DNA from: Amphiura filiformis
Taxonomy: Eukaryota; Echinodermata; Ophiuroidea; Amphilepidida; Amphiuridae
Assembly (NCBI RefSeq): GCF_039555335.1
Contig: NW_027305508.1
Location: 186,001 to 250,000 of the forward strand
Direction: 5' to 3'
DNA: 64,000 nucleotides
Shown: positions 10,847 through 23,300 of the stretch, in pieces
Numbering within the stretch: position 1 is the stretch's first letter
Layout of the letters: each line of letters begins with the position of its first letter
Program-made: the position numbers and the translations under genes
Notes under the pieces: model-generated
Databases searched by the model: none
What the model was told of the DNA's origin: nothing
Seen by the model: the letters and a program-made list of their open reading frames with translations, nothing else

Positions 10847-11405
10847 GAGCAGGCACCCTTTGGAGCACTGGCTGGCGCATGCTCCCTATTCCGAAGATCA
10901 TTGCGGAAACTTGAGGGCCAGTTCACTTGATCATCAGAAGGGGGTCACTCCTGCTCAAGTATGAACCCCCCACCCCTTCTTAAGTTTTGTCTTTGAGCAG
11001 GCACCCTTTGGAGCACTGGCTGGCGCATGCTCCCTATTCCGAAGATCATTGCGGAAACTCGAGGGCCAGTTCACTTGATCATCAGAATGGGGTCACTCCT
11101 GCTGAAGTATGAACCCCCACCCCTTCTCCCACCTTAAGTTTTGTCTTTGAGCAGGCACCCTTTGGAGCACTGGCTGGCGCATGCTCCCTATTCCGAAGAT
11201 CATTGCGGAAACTCGAGGGCCAGTTCACTTGATCATCAGAATGGGGTCACTCCTGCTCAAGTATGAACCCCCAGCTTTAGTTTTGTCCTTGAACAGGCAC
11301 CCTTTGGAGCACTGGCTGGCGCATGCTCCCTATTCCGAAGATCATTGCGGAAACTCGAGGGCCAGTTCACTTGATCATCAGAATCACTCCAGTCAAGTAT
11401 GACCC
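10847..11405. repeat. Minisatellite, about 150-bp unit, nearly four copies
   Basis: Units start at about 10849, 10997, 11151 and 11293 (spacings 148, 154, 142). Each contains GCACCCTTTGGAGCACTGGC, then CATGCTCCCTATTCCGAAG, then CTTGATCATCAGAA. The copies differ mainly in the length of a CCCCCACCCCTTC spacer. Short ORFs crossing it repeat the same peptide and have no other support. Confidence 0.85.
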
Positions 11406-11666
11406 CCCATGACGTGGCGTCATAGGAGTACGCCCCCAATCAATTTGAACATTTAGAAAATCAAATAGGAAAATGGCCAAAAAGCGGCATGTGTCCGTCC
11501 CCCCGGCCATCATACCCGATGTGCCCACAGTCATTCATGCATCTATCATAGCAAAAATCTGCTAGCGCTATGCATGATGGGATAGGAATAGGAAAGGTCC
11601 AAATTTGCTTCTTCCCCCGACTCAAAGTCGGCACAGAATGAGAATCTATCCCAGCATCCACAGCAT
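11406..11666. other. Noncoding spacer
   Basis: No gene, RNA or repeat boundary was recognised. The left part holds a small TGACGTGGCGTCA palindrome. Confidence 0.4.
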
Positions 11667-12307
11667 GAGCCCATTCAATTGAATACATGAATACAAAAGC
11701 CACCTAAGTCCATGGGAAGTGATTTTGAGAGAAAACCTGTGTATCATTTTAATTCCTTCAGTTAGATTTACCTGGTCAATATGGTAAGTTTTACGTGCAA
11801 ATGAGTGGATTAACCTGTATTAGGTATGACGATTAGCATTTCAGGGACTTCGTGGGGTTCATTTTAAATTTTGGACTTAGGTGGTTGTTTGAATCATATA
11901 CAAAGACAACAATGTTAGAATGAGATTACCACTAGTAAGATAATACAAAATAAAGCGCACAGGTATTATGTTGATAAGCATTCTGCCATGTAATATAAAC
12001 CACACACTTTCTTTTATCAAACCCATTTTTTTTTCAAAAGTCACTCTCTAGCAATGAATGTGTTACAAGTGGACTTTTATAAATACTGGGTTTTAATCAA
12101 TGTGTTACAAGACTCAAATCATGGAATTGGGTGATTCTTTCATACATGCTATTTTTCACATGCTCAATAGACACAGAGGATGAATTTGAGTTGTTCTTTC
12201 ATACATATGGCAGGCCTATGTAAAGCAACACTTTCCCATGCTTAACTCAATTTGGTTCAAGTATGGACTTAGGTGGTTTTTGTATTCATTATATTCAATT
12301 AGTATAC
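11667..12307. mobile_element. TIR element
   Basis: GAATACATGAATACAAAAGC followed by CACCTAAGTCCATGG (from about 11671) is the complement of TGGACTTAGGTGG followed by TTTTTGTATTCATTATATTC (to about 12301). AATT lies outside both ends and may be a 4-bp duplication. An additional internal copy of GGACTTAGGTGG sits near 11872. No transposase was found. Confidence 0.5.
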
Positions 12308-13300
12308 GCAAACCATGCCGGGTTAAACATGTTCACTCACTGGCAAAAGTCGCCGAATTCCTACTACACAAAGTCCCCAGTTCACTCACTTTTTGCGCAA
12401 GGCATCCATCCAATCTCATCAAACCAAACATTTTTTTTTACAAAAAACTACCTTTATTCACCGCGTGCTCCATTTAACTTACCGCTCAACTCCGTTATTT
12501 AGATATTTGGAGAGTAATTTCCGAAAAAAATTAGATCGAAATCGTCACTTTCAAACCCACTAGAAAGTCGCCAAAATTTGCCGCGACCACGTGCGAATCA
12601 TCCCTTCTGAACCTTCTGAATGGCCGATGTTTCCTGCTGCTACAGAAGGTCTCTAGATACACCAAAAATGCAGAAATATCAAATACACTGTCTGCTCACT
12701 AGTTCACTAATGCCACATTTAACACAGATATCCAAAGATTGTGATGATATTGGAAATACAGTTAGCTCGATGGTTAACTTTCTGGTCTCCTGCTTTACTC
12801 TCACTTTTGTACTGGTTGGTGGGCGTGGTCATTGAATGCCAATTCAATTTTGCTGGCGGATTTACTACACATAAACACTTTCACTGTTACTGATGATGGG
12901 TGTCACATACAGTTGCTAACTAGTCACAAAAATTTTGCACAAAGTCAAGATAATGAAAAAGGTTACTTCCCTTTCTTGAAGCTGCCTTGTAGTTGATGCT
13001 TGCACTGCTGAATTCTTCACCGTCGTCTGCAATCCAAAATGGCCGATGGCGATGTTTCCCGCCGCTACTTTTGTTCTCTAGATACACCAAAAATGCAGAA
13101 ATATCAAATGCAGAAATGTCATCTGACCTCTTCCGGGTTATGATCATCTGACCTCTTCCGGGTTATGATCAAGTTCAACCTTTTGACTTGACCTTGTAAG
13201 TTCAACCTTTTGACTTGACCTTGTAAGCTTTGGAACTGCTTTTAACTCGATCTAATTCCCCCCAAATTTTTTTTCAAAAACATCGCCGTAAAATTTACTA
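12308..13300. repeat. Region with local duplications
   Basis: A segment containing CTCTAGATACACCAAAAATG and GCAGAAATATCAAAT occurs at about 12619-12682 and again at 13039-13108. Two adjacent tandem duplications follow: a 25-bp unit (13121-13145 and 13146-13170, containing GACCTCTTCCGGGTTATG) and a 27-bp unit (13171-13197 and 13198-13224, containing CAACCTTTTGACTTGACC). No coding sequence was recognised. Confidence 0.6.
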
Positions 13301-13316
13301 CCGGTAATGAATTTTC

Positions 13317-13374
13317 AAAATGGCGCCGGGTGCGCGATTTCCCTATGCTGAGAGAGGCTGAATATTGCGCATGC
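13317..13374 (+). promoter_or_regulatory. Possible promoter motifs upstream of PHF5A
   Basis: AAAATGGCGCC (13317-13327) resembles a YY1 site and TGCGCATGC (13366-13374) is the core of an NRF-1 site. Both motifs are typical of housekeeping promoters. The NRF-1-like site is followed by CAGGTAAG, which could be a 5' splice site of a noncoding first exon. The PHF5A start codon is 920 bp downstream. The link is inference. Confidence 0.3.
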
Positions 13375-13619
13375 TCAGGTAAGGAATGCTCACATACCCT
13401 ACATACGTGTCTGGCGAACAGCTTGCAACGCATGCAACGGCGCTGAGGGGAGCTGAAGTGATGTCTGATGAAAATGATGGTGCAAAGATCAAGAAGACTG
13501 CAATCGTGACAATGATATTTATATCAACAAGCTGAGAGTGCAACCAGATAAAATGTGGTATGGTTCAACTACTTCCGCATTCAGCTCATGCAATCATGGT
13601 GCAATGAATTTGTTTATTT
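13375..13619 (+). other. Possible transcribed 5' region, unassigned
   Basis: Two overlapping short open frames here (one beginning MSDENDG near 13461) match nothing I recognise. No splice acceptor links them to a known exon. Confidence 0.2.
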
Positions 13620-13917
13620 CATTGATTGATTGATATAGACTTGGGCAAACCGATATCGATCACACGGTATGATGTCGTGTCTATTATTATTATGGGTCTA
13701 TTATTGTATTGTAAAACGAATTTCTTGCTCTCGTACTGGCTCATATTTATCGTGCATTTTTATATATAATTTTTCGTATTTTATGACTTGATATACCTTT
13801 AAAAAGTGTACACAGTTAATCTTGATATGTATTGTATATGTTTTTGTTCTTTGTAATTGACTACACCGTTATATTTGGTATTTGTCAATAAAATCTGAAT
13901 CTGAAATCTGAATCTGT
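13620..13917 (+). mobile_element. Possible LINE 3' end
   Basis: AT-rich sequence ending in AATAAA (13887-13892) followed by an ATCTGAATCTGAAATCTGAA tail. A poly(A)-like signal running straight into a short tandem tail is characteristic of truncated non-LTR retrotransposon insertions. No coding part remains, so the family cannot be named. Confidence 0.35.
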
Positions 13918-14296
13918 CGTACGGTGTACGGGGCTTTACTTTAAAACACCCGGCCTCTGTGCTAGGTCGATTTGCCCCGCTCTAGTTGGCACATGGTTCA
14001 AGGGCTGGGAAACCCCCAATTTGATAGCCCAATTGGGGGACTTTTGATATATTTTACCTGCTATTTTGACGGTTTCTGGTCCAATATAGAAACCAATGAT
14101 TAAGAAAAATAATATTTGGCGACTTTTAACCATTGTCCTCCTCAATTTTTGGAATTTCCTGTCTCATAGAAAAACAGTGGTTTTAAAAAGAGACAATTGG
14201 GCGACTTATCGGTGATTTTACGTTTTGATAATTCCAGAATCCATCTGGATGGAGCCAACTCAATTTTAAACGTCGATTGTACGTGAAGCTCGAGCT

Positions 14297-14348
14297 ATGG
14301 CCAAACATCATCCTGATCTGATTTTCTGCCGCAAACAAGCAGGTGTTG
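14297..14348 (+). CDS. PHF5A: PHF5A coding exon 1
   Basis: Encodes residues 1-17 plus the first base of codon 18. The ATG is the conserved family start. The donor G|GTAAG follows at 14349. The first repeat of intron 1 begins only 120 bp downstream. Confidence 0.95.
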
Positions 14349-17300
14349 GTAAGATGAAAACTTTTTGTAGTGTCTCGAAATCTCCAGTTTTTTGGTTTAA
14401 CAGTCATACTCATGAACATGATGAAAGTGGTCATATGAATGTATTTTGATTTTAAGCTTAACTTTAAGTAGGTATGCCAGGTGAATTCAAATTTGCCATC
14501 AAACTGCATCATTTTATATATCAAATTAAAGCCCTTGAGTAAAGAAAGCCAACACTGAAAACCTTTTTGTCATAGCACTTTCCGTAGCAAAGTTACATCT
14601 TGTCAAAGATTGACTTTCATCAAAAAGATTCTGCTAGCAAAATTCCCCAAAACAGCATTACGGGGTGTTTCTAGATCTTAGTCTCATGACGATAGCACCT
14701 TTTTTTAATGGAACTGCTATCAAAATCTCTCTGAAATTCCATGTGCGAGTCTCTCATCACCAAAAAAAATCATATATGGTCACGTGTCATATGGTGGGGC
14801 ACATTTGCGTTACAAACACTGATTTTGATCATTTGTCTTCATTTTCACTTAAATTGATGCATGTCTAAAACTATACATCTCACACCCGGCACCCGGTACC
14901 CCAGGTCAACATAAAAAGTGGTAACCATGTGTGTTCTAAATTTCGCGGAAAAGGGGTATTTTGTTGACTGAAATCGCGGACTGCGAAATCGCGAAAAAAG
15001 GGGGTATTCTGAGCATTGTCTCCGCGAAATTTTAAAAAAGGGGTATTTCACAGGTTCGATTCGATCGATGTCTTCAGCCCGAGTCTTCAGCCTCCATCCT
15101 CTGGCATTTCATTGATTCCGCCCTCAATCGTCTGGCGAGAGCATCAGAAGGCAGCTTTTTACTATTGGCACGGCGGTTTCCCGATATAGTTGTCTAGTGG
15201 GTGTTGCATGTATGCTCCCGCGTTTTGAAGAGAGCTGAATGAGCGACGCGTACATCGATGGTGTCAGATGTAACCGTTTTGGCTGCCGTATACACTTTTC
15301 CATGTGGTGAATTGAAAACATTGCGGGAAACATTGGCAGTGATTGGAGCGAATTCTACATAATTTATTATAGAAGATATTTTAATATTTTATGTACATAA
15401 GGCTAATGAAAGTCGATTCCCAGTTTCCCGTTACCCTACTCCGCTCAAAACAATTTGCTGGCCAAATATTTCATTATTTTGAATAAAATGTTGATTTCTA
15501 ACAAACTTTAACATACAAATAAATAATTGTGGTTTTAAATATATCATAAATCTATTTATGTTGATTTTCAGGGATTTTCTTTGCAGTAGGAGCATGGTAT
15601 ATGGTTAATAATGAATTATTAATGAATACCTACTGTAGGGGCAAACTTGCTTTGCTCCCCTGGTTAGCAGAAGCTTGGTACTAAAATAATACAATCTTCG
15701 ATGACTCGGAACCAACAACAAAAAGTGACACAAATCATCACAAATCCAAGGATACACTTTAGCTGAAACGTATCTTGATGATGTTTATTATCTTCACTTG
15801 CTATTCTTCTTCTTGTTCTTGTCACAAATACTAATTATGTTGGTTCAGGTAAAGATTAATTGTGTCTTTACCGAGAGCTTCTACACTACAATACATCAAA
15901 AACCAAGATGACAGCCTCCAGTGCCAAATTCGGCACCAAATTACATGTGATTGATGGGCTGCAGGCTATGTTTAGCTTATACTTCAGGGGCGCTCATCAC
16001 ATAAACAAACATGCCATAGGAATGCAATGATTAAGGATGCACAACACTTAAACAAACTTTGATTTTGGTAAATGGCATCAACATTCCGGCGCCTAATTGT
16101 CTGCTACCAGCAACAATTCCTTCTTAAAACATAGTTTTGGTGTGCCATTTACTGACAAAACTTAACCTTTTACAAGAGGTGCCTTTGTGACCCCTTAAAC
16201 TTCAAACATCAAACTTGACTGATTTTGAAACATGAATAAAGTTTATGAAATCAAAAACCTTTATCTGTGATTCACTTGTGTAATAAAAAACTTGTATCAA
16301 TGCTATGATTCAAAACAAAAAAAAAACATTTCAAAAATTTCAAGTGATTCTAGCTTCACATGAAAGAATTATTTAGCTTCATTTTACAAATTAGATGATG
16401 CTGCACTCAAGAGATAACTGCCCATGCCAACCAAAATTACTTGAAACAAAAAACCAAACAAAAGCCCACACAACAGGCACAATTTTGGTGAGATTGGAAA
16501 AGCCAACTGAACACATGGGAGATACTATTTAAGTGCAACATGATCACAACATATATTATCATGAACACAACAATGTTTAGTTTGTAACTAGAAATGCAGT
16601 CTGTTGCTGTCCTTTAGATGAAAGTACAAAACGCCTTGCATGCGAATATCTTGTTTGGTACACCTTGTAAATGAGAATACAACTTGATACAATATGACTG
16701 CCTGTGCACAACCATAGCAGCCATGAGAAAAACACAACTTGATATAATATGACTGCCTGTGCACAACCATAGCAGCCATGGCCCAAATTTGCAAATTCAG
16801 TCAATCCATGTTATAGTCAAAACACCAGATGCTGATAGGATGCATTTACTTGCAAAGTACATGTAGAAGGGAATACACAATTACAAACTTGAGTGAAATT
16901 ATTTTGGACCTCGATCATGCATACCCTTTGATAGATAGCAGAGCAATAATTTCAAGAGAAATCAAATTTGAGCATTATCGAGATTCCAAAATACACGCAT
17001 ACGAACATACTTTCAAAAAGGTGTATCCCAAATATGGTTTACATGCTATACTGTACACATCCACAAATTGTGCACACATTTTAAGCAGTAGAATACGATG
17101 TAGAATCTTGCAAATTAAAACTCCATGGGCCTGTGGTGTACCAAACTTTAAACAAACTTGCTAATGATGCACACTGGTTCCATTGGTACAAATGTATGCA
17201 GCGGATTGTTCTTTACAAAATCAAATTCACAGATGCGGTGATCGGTGACAAACATGTTCATTCTTGATCTTGACGATGAGTTGTATACTGAATCTGGCAA

Positions 17301-20300
17301 CTTCACACTAAACGCAGACACGCCGCTGTAGAGACGAATCACCAGTCTTTACATCTGTAGTACAGGTAGGTTCATCTGTCGTCACATCTGGTAGATCTCA
17401 TGATGAATTTGACAGTTTGCATCAGTTGTTCTGAAGCGAAAGCAAGGTGTCAGCTTGCCTTTCAAGCAAATTAACGTAAACTGATGTTTAGTCTGTGACT
17501 TCTGATTCTAACAGCAGACACAGTTTATCAATGGGTCTGGTGAGAATGCTTGTCCTAGTTTTCACTGCGCACGTCGAACCAGTCCATCACTTGCAGGGAG
17601 TGTTTCAACCACCCTGCCTAGGGGCCATACGTTTCTGGGAGTAGATTCATTTACAACCATGACGACATCTCCCACCTTGGCATTTCGCTGTGGGTGAATC
17701 CACTTTTGTCTTTGTTGTAACTGAGGAAGGTATTCTTTGATCCATCTGCGCCAAAACAGGTCTGCCAGATACTGGACTTGCCTCCACCGACGCTTGGCAT
17801 ACTGACTCAGCTTTCCTGCAGCAGCGGCTGGTGGTAAGATCATGTCACTCTTTAGTTGAAGAAGGTGATTTGGTGTAAGTGGCTCTAAGTCAGATACTTC
17901 TCCTGGAACATTGGTGAGTGGTCGGCTGTTAACTATCGCTTCTATCTCACACAGTAATGTATGAAGTGAGTCATCTGGTAGTATTTGTTCCTTTATAACA
18001 GAGCACATCACTTTCCTGATTGTGCGTATTTGACGTTCCCAGATGCCTCCATGGTGACTTCCTGCTGGTGGATTAAAGGTCCACTCAATCTCTCTTTGCA
18101 GAAGGTAGTCATGGATTCTGTCTTGATTCCAAGCGGCAATTTCTCGGCGTAACTCTCTTTCTGCCCCTATCAAATTGGTGCCATTGTCAGAGCGGATCTG
18201 TTTCACTTGGCCTCTTCTGGACACTAATCGTCAGATGACATTTACGCAGGCATCAGTGTCCAAAGATGCTGCCATTTCAATGTGTATGGCTTTGGATGCA
18301 AGGCAGACGAACACTACACCATATCGCTTGACTATACTACGGCCTTGTTTAACTTCTAGGGGACCAAAATAGTCCATTCCAACTCTTGAAAATGGTGGCT
18401 CTCCTGGAGTGACTCTGTCTTTGGGAAGATCACTCATCATCTGCTGTTGTACCTTTGCATTCCTTTTTCTGCAGGAGATGCAACTGTTGATAACCTTTCT
18501 AGCTGCTGCATTAGCATTTGTTATCCAGTACTTCTTGTGCAGATGCGCCAACATGTGGTTTCTGCCCCCATGTCCAGTTGCTTCATGAACCTCATGTAAA
18601 ATCAACTTTGCAATGTGGGACTTCTTTGGTATGATTGATGGAAATTTTGTCTTTTCAGGTAGAGCTGACTTAGCCAGTCGACCACCTACTCTGATTACTC
18701 CATCTTCTATAAATGGATTAAGTCTGTAGAGAGGACTTGCTTTCTTAATCTTGCTAACTTGTCGCAAGTCGCCTTCTGGCTGACTGTCATTACTTCTCAA
18801 TTGCAGCTCTTTTAGTGTCTTAATTTCTTCTGGATATGCCTTGGTTTGGACATATACTATCACAGCTCTTTCTGCTTCTTGCATATCAGCAACATTAAGC
18901 AAATCTGTAATGTTGCCATGCTCTTCATTCTCATCATTCTTTCTACCATCATCATCTCCATTATCAACTCTATCATCAACTCTATCATCATCTCTATCAC
19001 GACAGATCTTGCGGAGATGTTTCTTGACTCTGAGGATCCATGCAACACAACGACAAAGTTGATACCATGAGGAGAATCGTGTAAGTAGTTTCTCCATGGT
19101 CTCTGTTGCTTCTTCTGTCAACGCTGTGTTGACTACTAATTTCTTTTTAACTTCAGGATCTTCAGCTAGCTCTTCAGAGCTGTCTCCAGTGGTAGTCTTC
19201 GGCCACTGGTTTTCTGCTTTGTGTAAGAAATCTGGACCATCAGTCCACCTTCTATTCTTGAGGAAGCAATCAACGGCTAAGCCCCTTGAGCAGTCGTCTG
19301 CAGGGTTTGAGCTGGTTCCTACATACTTCCATTGGTGTGGCTGGGAGCCATCTCTAATCAATGCGACTCGATTAGCCACAAAGGTGTGGAATCTGGCGGT
19401 GTCATTGTTAATATACTTGATCACGGTCTGACTATCAGTCCAGAAGTATGTGCTTTCAGCTTTCAACTGTAGTTCCTTTTGCAACATGTTGTTGACCTTT
19501 ACTGCCATTGCAGCTGCAGTTAACTCTAGGCGAGGTATAGTTATGATCTTCAAAGGAGCAACTCTTGCCTTGGCTGTCAGGAGAGTAAGATGCACTTGAC
19601 CACTCTCATTAACGAATCGTAAGTAACTCACTGAACCATACCCTTCTGACTTGCATCACAGAAGTGGTGCATCTGGACTTCACTTTCTTCAAAGTCCTTG
19701 GGCTTGAAACATCTTTCGATGGTGAAATCTGACAATTTTGGTACTTCATCAAGCCATCTTTCCCAACGGGTCAGAAGCTCACTAGGAATAGACTCATCCC
19801 AACCAAGCTGCAGCTTGCTTAAGTTCTGCAGTATTTGTTTTGCTGGCAGGATTGCTGGAGCAACAAATCCTAGCGGGTCATAGATGGAGCTTAAAGTTGC
19901 TAGGATGCCTCTTCTGGTAGGAGGTCTCTCTTTTACTTTAATATGGAAGCCGAACCTGTCGGTTTGTGGTGACCATAGCAACCCCAGCACCTTTTCTGAT
20001 GGTAATTCTTCATTCTTCAAATCTAGTGTCTTTGTAGTCTCAGCTCTATCGCTTCAGGAACTGACTGCAACACTTCTCTTGAGTTACTCAACCACTTGGT
20101 CAACTTGAAACCACCATCCTTACACAAATTGGTGAGATCACTGACGAGTTGAATAGCTTTGCTTTCACTTTCGATAGATTTGAGGTAATCATCGACATAG
20201 AAGTTGGACAGCACTGTGTTGCATACTTCTTCACTGTATTTCTCCTTACCATCATCAGCGGTCTTTCTCAGTGCGAAATTCGCACATGAAGGAGACGAAT

Positions 20301-23300
20301 TTGCACCAAACAAGTGCACATTCATCCTAAATTCCTTCAGAGGCAGACTCAGGTCACCGTAGGGCCACCATAGAAATCTTACTAAGTCTCTGTCTGGTTC
20401 TGGCACACGCACTTGATGGTACATTGCTTTTATATCTGCTACAACTCCAACAGGGTGCTCTCTAAACCTCGTCAACACACCTACCAAGTTGCTTGTCAAG
20501 TCGGGTCCTTTTAGTAATTGTGAGTTTAAAGACTGGCCCATGTACTTCGCCGCACAATCAAATACAACTCGCAGCTTGCCCTTGGTGGGGTGAAACACCC
20601 CATGGTGGGGGACATACCACACCTTGCCATCCTTTCTATTGCATGCATCTTTGGGCACTTCTTCTGCATAATCATTTTTAAACATATCATTCATGAATGC
20701 AGTGTATTGGTCGTTGAAAACCGAGTCCCTTTCTAACTTCCTCTTAAGATGGCATGCCCGCAATTCGGCTTGATGTATATTGTTCGGCAATTTCATGTCA
20801 TCATCTTTGAGCGGAAACCTACTTGGTAGTGCCCATCTACATACTTGATTGATGCTTCTACTTTGTTTAGGAATTGTCCTTCACTCACGCTTCTCTCTGG
20901 TTTATCGTCAATGATTCGCTCATTGAACTCAGCATTGTAGAGTTTCTCTAATTGCTGGTCAATAGTGTCATGTGCCTTAATTCTGTGGATGACTGATGTC
21001 CTTTTGTGTTCTTTATTTTTGACACCATACACTGTCCATCCGAGTCTAGTTTGGCAGGCGAAAGGTCCTTCACCTTGGCTATTTACTACATGTATTGGCT
21101 CAAATGCTTTAGGTACATTATTTCCTATGAGGAGACCAATATGGCATTGAGATTCATCATTTAATCTTCCTAGCTTAACTTCTTCCATATAAGGAATTGC
21201 ATCAATATCATCCTGGTTGATGATGTCAGCCAAGTCACCAGGGATCTTATCTTGTGTGTATGCCTTTGGAAGAGAGATGATATTATTTCTGTTCATGTCA
21301 GAAACTTCTAAATCTTGGATGATTTCACTGTCCACTATGATATCATCTGTTATGGTTTCAATTTCCAACTTGGTTTTCTTGCCCTTAACATGTAGTTCCC
21401 TTTGCAACCTTTCAGAACAGAATACAGCATCACTGCCGTTGTCAAGGTAGGCGTAAGTTTCTACAGACATTCTGGAAACTCTTGAGTAGACTATGACTGG
21501 TATGATTGTGGGATATGATTCACTAGAGTTAACTCCGCGCCTGTAAGCCCACATGTCTGATTGGCAACTTCACCAGACTTCTTTGTCTCTTCCTGTTTCA
21601 CATGCAGCACTGTTGGATGGCGCCTTTTACATGTCTTGCAGGTAAGCTTGTATTTGCAGATTTTACTGTAATGTGTTGCTTTCTTTAGGCAGCCAAAACA
21701 AACTCCCAACTCTCTTAGATACTGCAACCGGTCACTTATAGGCTTTTCCTTCAATTTGTTACACATTTCCAAAGTGTGATCTTTACCCTTGCAGTATGTA
21801 CACGGCTTGTCGGCTCCTGGGCTACTTGTCGACACATTTGGCCTGGCTCCTGGACTATATGACATTACATTTGGTCTGGCTCCTGGACTATTTGATGTCA
21901 CACTTGCCGATACAGCTTCTGTGTTTGTTGCTAGATTTCTTCTAGCTTTATAAGTCTGATAGTTTGGGTTTTTTACCCTTTCTTCCTTCTTAGTACTATC
22001 TTCCTTCTCCGTCACACTTCTACCGTAGGCAGCATTAGTTGCGATTCTAGCCTGTTTTTCTAGGAAGGAGGTGAAGTCTTCAAATGTTACCACTTTGTTT
22101 CTTTCTTCTTCTACATAATCTACTTGTCTCCTCCATCTGTCTCTCATACTATATGGTAACTTCATCATCAACATTCTAATGTTTGCTGTACTTTGCAACT
22201 CATTAGTATAGCCCAGGCTGGTCATGGTATTTTGCATTCTAACAAAAATAATGACAAATCTTGTAGCCCTGAACTATCACCCTTCACATTCGCCACTGCC
22301 TCATCTTCGCTAAGTAAGCCTCTGCAATCTTTGCTTATTACCATATTTCCTTTCCAGCAACCTTTTTGCTTCCAGGTAACCAACCTCATCATCCATGTGA
22401 ATACAACTTTTCACCAAACTGTTGGCTTCACCTCTTGTGTACTGTTCAAGATAGTACAGACGGTCTCTATTACTTTTGCTCTTATTTTCGATTATGAATT
22501 CAAGGCTCTTATAAACGTAATATACAGAAGCGGGTCTCCAGTAAATGTCTGTAATGTCCGCTTTGGTAAACTCGCTTGTTTATGTTGTTCGACCAGCAGC
22601 CTTGTTAAGTTGTCTTGGTTGCGTGCCAAATTTTCTATACTGGTATCTTCTTTCACTTCTATTGGCTCGCTTTTTACATGTTGCCGTGGCAACATGACTT
22701 GTTTTTTCTTCACATCAGGCTCTGGTGACAAAGTTACTCTATGACCGTACTTTACTGATGAAGGCCCTTCATGTTCATACTGTTCACTGTACTGTTCTTG
22801 ACCATACTGTTCATCAACATTTTCATATTTAGTGGCAGACAAATAATGTGGGGGTATTCTGTCCCCTGTGCTCTCTGCTTCCTCAGGTGCTGCTGCAGGA
22901 AACAAGACTTCACTTGGTGGTGGAAAGTTGACTTGCATAACTTGACTGGTTGTTAACCTGCTTCTTGGTTGAACTTGTTGACCTAAATCAGTATGTACTT
23001 TACCATCAGTAGTCATGCCCACTGCTGGCTGCTCTTTTGCAGGTCCCAACTCCACATGTGTGTATTTTGGTCTTGCCCCTGGATTTAGTCCTACAGCACC
23101 AATTGTATCATGTTTAGCTAGGAACTTGCCATCAATTTCTTGACCTTCTCTGGTGTTGTGGTTCAACCACTGCCTCACTGATGTGTTTGTATCTGGTTGA
23201 GCTTCTGTGAGGTCATCAAGCACCGATTTTGGTCTACTTCTTAGGCTCTGGGATTTATGTTCATAATCCTCCAATACATCTATTTTGGCTTGCTGTATGT

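Noticed and set aside
10847..11405. CRISPR-like array
   Set aside because: Units are about 150 bp, contiguous and without unique spacers, in an animal genome. This is an ordinary minisatellite.
16829..17164. 111-codon plus-strand ORF inside the BEL/Pao element
   Set aside because: It is antisense to the element in its 3' noncoding region, and no domain is recognisable.
18841..19062. Serine-rich and isoleucine-rich plus-strand ORFs
   Set aside because: Antisense shadows of an acidic, simple-sequence part of the pol region.
22193..22744. 183-codon plus-strand ORF
   Set aside because: Antisense to gag. The real coding strand is fixed by the zinc knuckles and capsid-like sequence.
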